Below are positions 23,401 through 35,200 of a DNA stretch of 64,000 nucleotides, one piece after another. Under the pieces are notes generated by a model that saw only the letters and a list, made by a program, of their open reading frames with translations, was not told the DNA's origin and did no database searches. This DNA comes from Cercis canadensis (taxonomy: Eukaryota > Streptophyta > Magnoliopsida > Fabales > Fabaceae). A program made the position numbers and the translations under genes. Within the stretch, counting starts at the first letter, position 1. Every line of letters starts with the position of its first letter. Location of the stretch: contig QAOA01008138.1 in the NCBI GenBank assembly GCA_003255065.1, forward strand, positions 774,982-838,981, written 5' to 3'.

Positions 23401-24738
23401 ATATACACAAGCCTATGGGGTTGACTACACAGAGACATTTGCACCTGTAGCTAAAATCAATACTGTTCGAGTGTTGTTATCTTTAGCTGCAAACTTGGAT
23501 TGGCCACTACAATTTGATGTAAAAAATGCCTTTTTACATGGAGAATTATCGGAAGAGGTTTACATGGAACTTCCGCCAGGGTGTATGATACCAGAAAGGT
23601 ATAAAAAAAGGGTGTGCAGATTGAAGAAATCATTGTATGGACTGAAACAATCTCCAAGAGCATGGTTTGGAAGATTTACAAAGTCTATGATAGCATTTGG
23701 ATACCATCAAAGCAACTCAGACCACACTTTATTTTTAAAGAAACAGCAGTGTAAGATCACTGCTCTCATTATATATGTGGATGACATGGTGGTTACAGGG
23801 AATGATCCAAAAGAAAGGAAAGCACTGCAAGAGTATTTGTCTAGAGAATTTGAAATGAAAGATCTTGGTTCCTTAAAATATTTTCTGGGGATCGAAGTTT
23901 CTAGATCCAAGAAAGGAATTTTCCTATCTCAAAGAAAATATGCATTAGATTTATTGCAGGAGACTGGTATGTCAGCATGCCAACCAGCTACTTCACCAAT
24001 GGAGGAAGGCCTGAAGTTATGTATTGAAGTAGACCAAGTACCAGTTGACAAAGGAAGATATCAGAGGCTTGTAGGGAGGTTGATGTACTTGGCACACACA
24101 AGACCAGATCTTGCCTATGCATTGAGTGTTGTTACTCAATTTATGCACAATCCCGGTGAACAACATATGAATGCTGTCATGCGTATATTGAGGTATTTAA
24201 AGTCTGCTCCAGGAAAAGGAATATTGTTCACTAAAAATGAAAACAATAAAGGCATAGATGTTTATACAGATGCTGATTGGGCAGGAGCAATAGATGATAG
24301 GCGATCAACTTCTGGTTACTTCACATTTGTGGGCGGTAATCTTGTTACATGGAGAAGTAAAAAGCAAAATGTTGTCGCCCGCTCAAGTGCAGAAGCTGAA
24401 TTCAGGGGTATGGCACTTGGACTCTGCGAAGCCTTATGGCTAAGACTTCTTATGAAAGATTTAGGTTTCCAGCCTAGGCAACCAATTCAACTTTATTGTG
24501 ACAACAAAGCTGCATGTGACATTGCTCATAATCCAGTTCAGCATGACCGGAAACATGTTGAGGTGGATAGATTTTTTTATCAAGGAGAAATTAGATGGAA
24601 AAATTTTGGAGTTACCTAAGATTCGATCTGAAGATCAATTGACTGATATTCTTACTAAAGCAGTCTCAAGTCAAGTATTCTTGAAATGTCTCTCCAAGTT
24701 GGGCATGGATGATATCTATGCACCAACTTGAGGGGGAG

Positions 24739-24961
24739 TGTTGAGATTTTCTCCCCATAAATCTCTCTATAATCTCCTTAGATTAAGAGATTGTACAGCT
24801 GTAGTATATATCTTAGTCCTCTAATTTAGGGCTTATTATTCTCCTAATTTATAGCTAATTTGTTTCCTAGTCTCTAGCTCCACTGTACTATAAATATTGG
24901 TTGTACACACTGTTTTACCAAAAGAGTGAATATCAATAAGAATCATTCTGTCCTATTTTCA
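24739..24961 (+). repeat. 3' LTR of the copia element
   Basis: 223 bp, five substitutions from the 5' LTR, directly preceded by the polypurine tract. Confidence 0.92.
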
Positions 24962-25934
24962 AGTGTTCAAAGCATGGATATTGGCCTTTCCTGAATTGGA
25001 TCAAGGATAAACAGAAAAAAAATTTGAGTTTGAACTTATGAAAAGCTTGGACTGAATTCTATTTGGTCTTGGTTATGCAATTCTGTTTGAGTGGGTTTAA
25101 ATTGAGTGGGTTTAAAAAGACTATTGCTTTGAGGTCTAGGTAATATTGAGGCTATGCAATCAAACTTATTTGTTTGTAGTTTCTGTAAGTTTTTTTATCA
25201 TTGCAGATCTTTTCTTTTCTATTTCTATTTTAGTTTTTGAATTTGAGACCCTTAAGTTTAGATTGATAATTTATGAACGAAATGGAAATGTCTTCAGGTT
25301 GGATTGGTTGCTACAGGTTGATGAATAAATTGAGGCCTTTCCGGGTGATATGTTAAATCAAATTTTGCTTGTCCAGATATGCAGTTAAATGTGCATAGGA
25401 CTCCTAAGGTGAAACTAAAAAGACAGGTTTTCTAGTTGATTAGTTATCCACAAATAAGGGATTGTATGGCTATAGGCAAAAGAAAGAAGTTGGAGGGGAT
25501 AGTAATCGAAAGAGTTGTTGATTTTATTTTCAAATTCATTAAAGATATCTGTTATCATTATAATCATGGTAAATCTGGAAACATTTTTCTGTGTGGATTA
25601 TAACTGATGTTATGTAGACAAGAATTAAAGTACATATTTCTTGAAAAGAGTTTGCATTAAAATGTTCTTATCTTAAATAAATAATAAAGTTGGATGTAGT
25701 TAGAGATTCCTCAAACCCGCCCATCCCAATCCTATGCCAAAGAAACACATTTCTTGTAGAAGATTTTAGGGCATCTTCTTCATTTGACGTCACTTTGTAA
25801 TTTTATCTTCGCTAATTAAGTTGAATTAGATCAGTATGATTGATGGCAAACAAAAAAAAAAGAAAAAGATCAGTATGATTATTCTCATTTGCTCATGATG
25901 GTATATTGAAATACTGATCTTGACATCTTGTTAG

Positions 25935-26084
25935 ACAGATGTAATAAGGTTGAAGATATGGGCTTCAAAATGGAGGGATTATAAAGCATCCTTCCAAGTT
26001 GAATTTGAAGCTGTAACAAAGTTTCTAATGATGAAAGTTATGCTGGATAATGTGGATATGAGAACTGTGATTGATGGTGGCTAG
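25935..26084 (+). other. Orphan exon-like segment, unknown protein
   Basis: After an acceptor-like TCTTGTTAG the frame reads TDVIRLKIWASKWRDY, then FQVEFEAVTKFLMMKVMLDN, and ends at a TAG. The composition is protein-like (balanced, with Trp and charged residues) and unlike the surrounding intron-like DNA. I do not recognise the family. It may belong to the same gene as the terminal exon at 27027. Confidence 0.3.
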
Positions 26085-27026
26085 AGTTGTTTGTAGTTTA
26101 TATTGGTAGGTAGTCTAATTCATATGGTGATATGGGGACTAATTTAGTATACTGCAAATGAGTCATATTTTAGTTTTGAGCCAAAAAGTTAATAAAAAAA
26201 ACAAAATAAGATGTAGATATTCAAAGATTTGAATGAGGAGCTGACAACATATTTATAAGAAGTTTGGAAAACCTGTTAAAAATACTTCTCTTATGATTCA
26301 GGTGAAAAAAATAATAATTACATGTGATCCACTCCAATAGCTTCTACTAGGGTGCTGCAAGTTGCATATGCAAGTTTCCATAAGTTGGCCCATATAAATG
26401 GGGCTTGTCCTGTGCAAGCAATTAGGAGATAGCAAAGAAAGAGATAGTAAACTTTGATCTCTTGAAGCATTTAAAATAATATATGATGTTTCTCTTATTT
26501 CTACAGACTTTGGCTAAGTTATTTATGCATGATGTTATGTATCAGATCTGTCCCATGTTTATTTCTACAGACTTTGGCTAACTTATTTTTACAGACTTTG
26601 TCAAATTTATTCATTTATGATTGTATGGAGAGCTTGGTGCATGATGCAAGTGTCAGCTCACATAAATGCAGCTAGTGTAGTCTTGCCACTTTTGTGATTG
26701 TCCTTTCTTTATTGAAGTAAAGCATACTATTGCTGGGCCTTTTACTGAAGATCTTCTGATGCTATTCTCCTTGGTCATGCTTCTCAAGTTATATGCATAA
26801 TTTTCTAGAGATGTAAATTCTATGCTTCATTGCATTTGGTGATATGATGTTTTTCACAATTGACTATGATCTGAAAGGATAACTTCAGCACTTGAATGTA
26901 AGGAAAATCAATATTTTCTGTGTATGTCAACAAGTGATTGTGATCTAGGGTGTTCATCGAATTCTTACCGATGAATCCTTGAACGTGGCTGGGCATTTAC
27001 TCTTTCTTTTGTTAATGTGTATGCAG

Positions 27027-27127
27027 TTAATAAACAACTAAATGATAAAGAACGTGTGGCTGCTGCACTGGAAAATCCAAACCTTGTGGATATGGTAGAT
27101 GAATGCCTTGCCCCATCTTATGGTTAA
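27027..27127 (+). other. Terminal exon-like segment, unknown protein
   Basis: An acceptor (TGTGTATGCAG) precedes a frame reading [20 protein letters not shown] and then [12 protein letters not shown] before TAA. This looks like a genuine C-terminal exon of a plus-strand gene whose earlier exons would lie upstream, with the solo LTR and the copia element in its introns. I cannot name the product. A candidate first exon with ATG at 18264 (MHRTLVAWSLSGVSE, followed by a GTGAGT donor) is only a guess. Confidence 0.4.
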
Positions 27128-27279
27128 TGGAGCTTTTATCGTTCCAAATGGTACAAGAATGTAGATCCCTTTGTGTCTGTCCTGGATCCTCATCAGATAA
27201 ATCTGTTACTGTTAGCATGACATTTTATTTATTTATTTTTCTGCTGCAACCTGATTGGTTGTGCAAATTTTCTCTCCGT

Positions 27280-27397
27280 TATGAATTCTTCTTAATGTCA
27301 CTTCCTCATAACTTTTGTCACTTATGATCCTTGTATGAACTTTCTAATTGTCATGTATTTTCATATTTGTAATTGGTTTGGCTTCTCCTGCATTACT
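27280..27397 (+). repeat. 118-bp direct repeat, copy 1
   Basis: Nearly identical (one mismatch seen) to 30053-30170. It begins TATGAATTCTTCTTAATGTC. The repeat ends abruptly on both sides. Confidence 0.9.
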
Positions 27398-27888
27398 TTC
27401 TAATTCTAGTTAGATAGGAATACAGAGTTTAAAAAAGTGATAGTTGTGTGAGGTTTCATAACATTCCTTGTTTATTAACAGAAAACAGAAAGGGAAGTAT
27501 TTATTGTTATGATGTTTGTAACTTGATGTTTCATAGCTTACATTTCTTTATTTATTTTTGCTAGTTAGTCCAAAATATTTTGGGAGAAAGGTTTTAAAGC
27601 TCATTCCCATGGATTTACAAAGGGTTTCAGCTGAATTTTCTTTTTCTTCCAAGCCCAAACTGACCCAATAAATTAAGAAGCCCGTAAATTAAAAAAGATG
27701 GTAAATGGTATAAGATCTTAAGATCTTATTGCGATCTTACAATCCAAATTGCAATCCTACCATGACTTTAAAATTCTGCAATTTTCATGCCACCGTACAA
27801 ACTTAGTAGGCAACGACTCATAGTGACTGTTTCTTGTGCTATTCATAATTATATAAGCAAGTGAAATTTACGTAATTAATTGTTTGAC

Positions 27889-28068
27889 ATATGGGAAGAT
27901 ATTGAAGATGCAGAAATAGGGGTTTTAAATGAAAACATAGGCATGAGGAAGACAAGCTCTAATCAAGACAACTTGTCAAGATTATCTAATCAAGGAGCAA
28001 CAGAAATGGTAGCATATCGTGACTATATTTCAAATTAGATGTGGGTAGAACATAACAATTCTGCTTAA
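27889..28068 (+). mobile_element. PIF/Harbinger transposase C-terminal fragment
   Basis: The frame reads WEDIEDAEIGVLN, then SNQGATEMVAYRDYIS, a stop, and MWVEHN. Plant Harbinger transposases typically end with a segment of the form ...RDxIAxxMW..., so this is probably the tail of such a gene with one in-frame TAG. Nothing of the catalytic DDE part is visible upstream. It lies 476 bp from the inverted terminus at 28544. Confidence 0.45.
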
Positions 28069-28809
28069 TAGTTTATACATATTAACTTATATAATTGTTA
28101 ATGTTACTTTTGTACCATCTATGATTAGTATGAACAACTATAGATGTTGTTGTTATTTATTTTAGAACAATATATTTAAAAGTATTAATGCCATATCAAT
28201 ATTATATGAAATTTTATAATAATTTTTTCATTTTTACTTATTTATTCTTCTCATATTCTCATTAAAACATTACCATAATTTATTTACAAAATTAGTCATC
28301 ATCAAAATTAAAAAAAAAAAAAAAACTTGTTCTCATATCAAACAAGTTTTCTATTTTTTTTTTGTTTTCTAAACTTGTTCTTAAAAAAATTTTACCAACT
28401 AAGTTTTTTGTTATTTTCTATTTAAAAATTGTTTTCAAAATAGTTTATCAAATATATTCTTTTATACTTTTATTTTGCAGAACAATTTTTAAACATAGTT
28501 TTCAAAAATATTTTTTAAAAACAAAAACAGAATCAAACACACCCTAAATTTCTTACAAAATAATTTATTATTACTTTCATTTGTTAACCATTAACAAAAA
28601 TGATGACATATTATTGATAATGTACTAAGTGGCACATTAACTACGAAAGTGATAAATTTCATGTTAATCATTAACGAAAATGATGACATGTCACATTGAC
28701 CTAGATCACAGGATTCAGCTATTAGGGGTGCTAAATCATCTTCAGTGCAGCAGATTGCCGGATTTGGTATGTATGCAGCATCAATCCGCGAACTAAAATT
28801 TCTCACTTT

Positions 28810-29215
28810 GTGAATTAGTGGAGATGAATTTCTGGCACCTGTTAATACTCAGTAAATTCACTACCCATTGCAACAGTAAGAAGACGAAACTACCTTGCTA
28901 AGATATACACTCTCCTATATACTCTCTTCAGACCACACACTGAAGGGAACTCTCTCTTACGCTTCTTCTTTCTCTGGCTTTCCCTCTCACTCCCTTCCCC
29001 GACGTTGCTAATTAGAGCGTCGGAGGTGGAGACCGTATTTCTCCTCCTGTGCAGGTTGCTTAGAACCGGTCATCAACATTGGCACCATTTGTGGGGAGGA
29101 AGACTGATTCCTTTGTTCTGCCGCATAAAAGCCCGAGCTCTTCCATTGACAAAATTCTAAACGAAGGAGAGCCATTCTAACTGTCATGTCATGATGAAAC
29201 TCCAAGGGAATACAA
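28810..29215 (+). mobile_element. Ty3/gypsy Tat-like LTR end with primer-site region (fragment)
   Basis: The stretch has a pyrimidine-rich leader (TTCTTTCTCTGGCTTTCCC), the GCGTCGGAG motif, and ACATTGGCACCATTTGTGGGG, close to the TTGGCGCC...GTGGGGA primer region that follows the LTR of Tat-type gypsy elements. About 100 bp of internal sequence follow. No coding region or second LTR is visible. Both limits are approximate. Confidence 0.5.
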
Positions 29216-30052
29216 TATAACGTTAGGTTAGGATTGCCTTATTTCTAGGTGAAACATATTAGAGTATGTTTCCACATCCCGTAATGTTTATAAGTAGCAT
29301 ACATCAAGGTTCATCAATGTCATGACTAGATTTAGTTTGAAGTAGTCAGTAGTCAAGAATTGGAAATAAGCAGTTACTATGCACCGCTTAATACCAAGCC
29401 TTTGACTGAAAGAAGTGATCTCAAAAGGCCAACAGTACTCTTATTTATTATAGTATTTAGTACCTCCTTTATCTGGGAAAAACTCTTTTTTCAAATGTAA
29501 ATTTTGAAATTAGGTTATTTGCCTGAAAGTTATACTATCTCTCATATGTTCTTGATGTTATTCTGGAATTCTTTGCAGCTAAGGCTCTGGAACTATTCTT
29601 GCAAGAACTTTGTAATCGTACTTACGAAATAACTCTTCAAAGAGGAGCAAAGACCATGAATTCGTTGCATTTGTAAGTGAAGGACTACTATGATGTATAT
29701 TATTTTTCTTTTGTTTTTCATGCTAACTGATTAGAATGAACTCAAGAACATAGAATAATGCTTATGTAATTTGATTCTTTTAACTTTTGATCTTTGATGT
29801 TAATTCCCAGTGATGCTTATAGTTTTGGTGTCTGATTTACATTTGGAAGATAAAAATGAAGCAAATTAAATAGTCAACCCTTTTCTTTATAACTGATGGT
29901 GTAATGGTAAACTAAGTATGAATAACTACAGTTGTTTTGGTGTGATATCTTATGATACTCTATATATGCTTTCAAGGGTCTTTGTTCATTGGGTGCATAA
30001 CCGGGTGCGCTATAGTTTGTTAAAAGTTATTCTCCTGCTCTATCATTATAAT

Positions 30053-30170
30053 TATGAATTCTTCTTAATGTCACTTCCTCATAACTTTTGTCACTTATGA
30101 TCCTTGTATGAACTTTCTAATTGTCATGTATTTTCATATTTGTAATTGGTTTGGCTTCTCCTGCATTGCT
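30053..30170 (+). repeat. 118-bp direct repeat, copy 2, ending at an N
   Basis: Matches 27280-27397 and stops at the N at 30171, which is followed by a C run. It lies inside the long intron between the first two visible NC2-alpha exons. The coincidence with an unknown base points to an assembly join. Confidence 0.85.
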
Positions 30171-30183
30171 NCCCCCCCCCCCT
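30171..30183. other. Ambiguous base and poly-C run
   Basis: A single N followed by about a dozen C/CT bases, a likely sequencing or joining problem. Confidence 0.8.
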
Positions 30184-32279
30184 CTCCCCAACACACACAA
30201 AAAACAAAAAAAGAAGCACTAAGCTTAATGCTATTAGAGAAAAAGAAAAAGGAAATTGCAGTTCAACAGACAAAACAACACAAAATGAAGTTAAATTAGA
30301 CTCTTGGTTGGCCTTATTAAATCCAACTAAACAGACAACGCATGAAAGTCCAATTTTGGTGGCCTAATTTTCAGTCATGTGTTCACCTTTCCTGGCTTGC
30401 AATAAACTCTACCTATTAGCTATTTTATTTCAAACGATGTCCAACTTCCTCTATTTTTCTTGCACTCCCGACTAAACTGAATTGGAAATTTAGGTGGATT
30501 CAGCGTGAATCTTTGGGATGACAGTGATTTTACTGCCTCTAGTTAATACAGCCTCTACCTGCACTTTGCTGCAAAGGAAGCTCTGGTTCATGAGGGAATG
30601 GGAATGACCTTTTTCCTTATTCAAAATCTACTCAAACTGCCACTCAAAGCTCTTTGTCCTGATATATGTTAGATGTGTTATTCTAATTTTGAAACAACGG
30701 TCTCTTTCTTTTTACACTGTCCAGCAGCCATTTCCATTTTCATAGGCTGTTTGGAGTGCTTGGTGAGTGCTGGTGTGTCCTCAGAATTTGGAACAGTTTC
30801 TTCTTATCAGTTCTAGAGGCTTATGAAGGCGCATGGAGGGAAAAACTATATGTGATGTGTGATATATATTCTTTGGTGTAATTAGCACGATTTACTTGGT
30901 GAAATTTAATATGTATGTTAATTTTTATTTTGCGAAGTACAAATCTTGTCCGTCCCTTTTATGAGTATTTGTTGGAAAATGGTTGGATCTAAGTTAGCCA
31001 TGTTGACAATGCTCAAATTTGTACTGCTAGTGTGCTTCTGGAGTATGCTATATTTAAGAAAGAGAGAACTATTACTTTCCTGTGCTATGCCTTATTAGCC
31101 CAAAGCCCCGAAAATCCCAACAGGTAGTGCTTTGTTTTTGTTGGGTTTTGTTGTTTGGGTTGAGATGGGAAAAGAGAGGGGGGGTGGTGGTTATAATACA
31201 TATTCTCTTATATATTTTTCTACGTTGGGTTATAGAACTATGGAATATTTTGGGCGTGTTTGAGTTTGATTATGATATACTGCTTCTCTTTCTTGCATCC
31301 AAACTATAATTTTCTCTTGAATCAGTAGTGCTAGATTTAAACTAACTAGATGTAAATCTAAATTGCAGAAAACATTGTGTACAAAGCTATAACGTCTTTG
31401 ATTTTCTGAGGGATATAGTCAGCAGGGTTCCTGACTATGGGCATGGCCACGGTCATGGTCATGGTCATGGCCCTGGCCATTCTGAGGCTGGTGATCATCG
31501 AGCCCTTCCAAAGAGAAGGTTTGAAAGTCCGATTACCTTTTTCCTCCCTTACTCTTCTGTTGATCTATGTATGTGAGCTGATGTACTTATGAATGCTACT
31601 CTACCAGGAAAGCAGCAGGTGATGATTGCAATGACAGTGATGAAGAGTCCAAGAGGAGCAAGACGGTAATTCAACTTTTCCTTATAGTTGCATCCTAACC
31701 CTTAATACTACTCATCTATTCCTCTTTCCCAATCATGGCAAAGCATTTTTCTTTATGCATTTTCAATCTGTGCTTTATTTCAGGTATGATTCTCTAGATT
31801 CAACGTAGAAATCATGTTAGCCTATTATTTTGATGTCTAGCAGTTCCTTGATAGCAGTCCTTTTTATTGCAGCTTGAAGTGAGCCACACAGGTGGTAGTG
31901 GTAGGGGAAGAGGCCGTGGATGAGGGGCTCGAACTGCAGAAAGGGAGATCCATCATCAGGAGGTTGAATCTGAGCCTTGCACTTCTGCTTAGCATAGCAG
32001 CAAACCTAATCCTAGTACAAGTGTGGTGATAGAAAATGGTTCGGAGTCAAAAGAGTTATCAAAGGAAAATGTGACTCCTGATGAAGGAACTCAGTCTCTC
32101 CGCAATATTGATATATGAAGGAAAAATCTCGAGAAAACTCTATTGCAATTGTTCTGGTTGTCCAGTGCCTAATTTGTCTTCTTCGGGTAAAATAATAACA
32201 AGGTCAAGGATTTTCTAAGGTCATGACATATGGTTTTTCTGTGTTTTTTTTATTAGTATTTTGTGTTGAGCCGAGTAAC

Positions 32280-35200
32280 AAGTTTCTTTGATCTATTCTG
32301 GGGCTTTGCATTGAATGATTAATTCAACATACTTTTTTGGTGGAAAGGTGCCATAAGAATTTATGATACTATGAGATAATTTTCTTCTGAATTCATTTGA
32401 TTGGTCAAGGTTTGAGATAATGACATGGCGGAGGTATCCATAATCTAATAATTTTTGAACTGTTAGGACTATTTTCTCTCCTTTGAAATGGATTGTAATT
32501 GGTTGGTAGAGGGAAAGGTCTAAAGAGGCTCTACAGATACTATAAGTGAGGTGGCATTTACAGTCTAGCATTGAAAGGGGGATTTCTTGACATAATGGGT
32601 CTTGTTTGAGACATTCATTTTTGGTGAAGCCATGATAACATTCCCATGTCCAGGTCATTCCTGGTATTGGTCTATTAGCACATGCAACTTCTAGTAAAAT
32701 CTTTTGAATAAATTTTTGTTTTTGGAGTTTAGTACTTTGAAGATTTTGGAGAATAAGTTCTTTGCAATCAATATTTAGTAATTGATTGAGAGTACTATGG
32801 GTAAAGAAGAAAGCTCTCAAGTTTCTCTTTTCTTTTTCTTCCTCACTTAATGATTTCTCTTTAACCAGTGGGGATAAAGATACAAACTTATCTTTTTCTT
32901 TAGCCAGTGGGGCTAAAGTTTCAACACTCTTACTTGTCTCTCCTTTTTCTTTTGTCTTAGCCAATAGGGCTAAAATTCTTTTTCACTCAGTCTCACCGTT
33001 TGCTTTTGCCTTTGCAAGTGGGGCTAAGATTCTTTCTTTTTCATAATCACAACTTTCAATTTCTTCTTCATCATCCAGCAGGGATGATTGTAATATTTTC
33101 ACTTTATCATCTAGTGAGGATGATTGTGATATTCTACTATGAGCCAGTTGGGCTGACATGACTTCTATTTTAACTTTAAGAGAGTCTTGTTCTTGAAGTA
33201 AAACATAATTTTTGTAAATAAGGTCATCAATGAAATCGTCAGGTGTAAAACATCTAGGACAAACTTTGCGGTTATACTCTTTATGACAACAACAAAAATA
33301 ATCTAGTACTATTTCTAAACTTACTAATTTACTATTGAGGTTATTAGTGTTCCAGATAGCATCTAGAATCACTATTTCACACTCAGATAAATATACTAAG
33401 TTACAACTATAATGCAAATTGGAATGCCTAGGTTTGATAGGCAAAGCGTTATTGCTGAAAAACATCAATGGTTAGTGAGGATTCATCTGGAAGACTTATT
33501 TCATTAGTATATTTATGAAAAATAAAATATTATTAAAAAGACCATTCATAATATTTTGAAATTTAGATGGTGCATTTTTGAGACCAAATGACATGACATT
33601 CCATTCATAATGTCCAAATGGAACTGTAAAAGCAGTTTTGCATCTATCTTTTTCATGAATTTGAATTTGTCAAAAACTTGATTTCACATCAAATTTTGAA
33701 AATACATATGCATTATATAAACAACTAATTAAATTTTTTTTGTTAGGTATTGGATACCAAATCCATTGAAGAACTTTATTGAGAGAATTCTAATTTATGA
33801 CTAACTTGGGTACTCCTATTTCTTGTTTAGTTTGTTTATTAACATAAAAAGCAGCATAGATCCAAAAGAGACTTGCTTGGTCTAATGAGCTTTTTGTCTA
33901 ATAATTCTTGAATCTCTTTTCTACAAATTTCTTATAATTCTTTATTCATTTGTATTGATCTTGCTTTTGTAGGAATTTTACTTTCATGAAAATATTTTTC
34001 ATACGGTAATTCTACCATATACTTTTTCCTTTGCCAAAAGGCATTCAAAAGATCCAAACAAACTTCATTTTTAATTTTCTTTTGAATTTTCTCTATTTTT
34101 TCTATTACCTAAGGATTTTGAATTTGTTATTCTATACTTTTGTCATTAACTTCTTGATTTAAGTATTTTATTTGTTTTTATTTTTTCATTATCATATTGA
34201 CAATAGATATTGAACTATTTTGAATTGCATTAACATTTTTGTCTTTTATCGTGATAAGAAATTCAAATATTATTTCTTTATCTCATTGAATAATATGTAT
34301 GCCTTGAGGGGTTACATGAAAATGATAAATTTGAGTAAGAAAAATGGTTCCTAATATGACTGGTGTTGAAATATTTTTGACTAATATAAAAATATTTTTG
34401 AAACAAATTTATTTATTGCAAATATGAGTCTTGGCTAACTTATGATCTATTTGAAGTTTTGAACCATTTGCACTAGAAAAAGATTCTAATGTCTTCTCAT
34501 AATACTTAGTAGGAATTAATCATTCTTTAATACAATTCATATTTGCTCCTAAGTCTACTAGGGCAATAAAATCTTTATGATATTCATCATTAATTATTAA
34601 AGATATTTTACAATACCACTTTTGAATTTGGATTTTACTAATAATATTCAAATAAGTTTAATGAGGATCTGAAGGCTATACTATTTCTTCATCCTTATCC
34701 TTTTGACTAGACTCTTAACTATTTAAGTGATTTCTTAATGACAAATTAAGCAACTCTAATTCTATTTCACTTTGATTTTGCTTTAATTGTCTTATTTCTT
34801 CTTTAACTGCTTTGATTTCATTTTGAAGATTTTTGTCAGTAACTACTTGTTGTTTTGAGTTCATTTTTGAAAGTATATCACTAAGACTTATAGGTTTGAT
34901 ATTAGGTATCCTAGGTTTTTATTTATCTATTATATCTTATAATTTTAAAAGATACTGCTTTTTTTATTTCATCATCATTTGTCTTTTCTATGACATCTAT
35001 TAAAAAATTAGCTTATGATGAAATAACATTTATTGACTTACAATTTTCAGTACAATTTGGATCTTTGTAATTATTGATACAAACTTCATCTGTTGTAAAT
35101 TCAGATGATTCTGAAGCAAATGATTCTTCTTGAATTTCATAGATATTTTCCATTTCACTTTCTTTAAAATTTTGTTCTGAATAACTTCTTTTAGATTCAC

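Larger units (their letters stand above)
20239..24961 (+). mobile_element. Ty1/copia retrotransposon, broken
   Basis: LTRs at 20239-20471 and 24739-24961 start TGTTGAGATT and end TTTTCA. The primer binding site TGGTATCAGAGCC starts at 20475. A polypurine tract with GAGGGGGAG precedes the 3' LTR. The order is gag (about 20.5-21.3 kb, ending in a CX2CX4H zinc-knuckle start, CTYCDQTGH), protease (about 21.45, WIIDSGATDHMT), integrase (about 21.85-22.6, WYRRLGHASFGYL and DNGGEYQN), reverse transcriptase (about 23.2-24.1, YVDDMVVTG) and RNase H (about 24.25-24.6, [12 protein letters not shown]). This gag-PR-INT-RT-RH order defines copia. It has several breaks and is not whole. The LTRs differ at five sites plus one 10-bp tandem unit, suggesting about 0.9-1.6 million years at 7e-9 to 1.3e-8 per site per year. 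I found no clean target duplication. Confidence 0.93.
17717..28544. mobile_element. Candidate PIF/Harbinger-type element or its inverted ends
   Basis: The left end at 17717 reads GGATCTGTTTGAAATCT and is preceded by TAA (17714-17716). The right end at 28544, read on the minus strand, is GGGTGTGTTTGATTCTG and is followed on the plus strand by TAA (28545-28547). Similarity continues inward for some 200-300 bp on each side, for example TTTGATAGACTATTTTT against TTTGATAAACTATTTTG. A 3-bp TAA/TTA target site and a GGNNTGTTTG-like terminus fit the Harbinger superfamily, and a Harbinger-like transposase tail lies at 27889-28068. After subtracting nested insertions the element would be about 4.7 kb, but orphan host-like exons lie inside. 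The two ends may instead belong to separate elements. Confidence 0.35.
29579..32118 (+). pseudogene. NF-YC11: NC2-alpha / DRAP1 (NF-YC11) gene, 5' part missing and interrupted
   Basis: Four exons on the plus strand have good GT-AG borders: 29579-29672 (KALELFLQELCNRTYEITLQ), 31369-31518 (KHCVQSYNVFDFLRDIVSRV, then a Gly-His run), 31608-31665 (KAAGDDCNDSDEESKRSK) and 31873-32118 (GGSGRGRGRG...). This is the second half of the histone fold plus the acidic and RG-rich tail of NC2-alpha, the subunit that pairs with NC2-beta/Dr1 to bind TBP on DNA and repress transcription. The expected first exon (start like MRKKLDTRFPAARIKKIM) is not in the window. The last exon has in-frame stops at 31921 (TGA, where relatives have Arg in the RG run) and 31990 (TAG). 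Intron phases match across all exons. It is either a pseudogene or a damaged or misassembled real gene. Confidence 0.8.

Noticed and set aside
31431-31490. Gly-His repeat as a separate metal-binding protein
   Set aside because: It lies in frame inside the second visible NC2-alpha exon, where relatives also have Gly-His runs.
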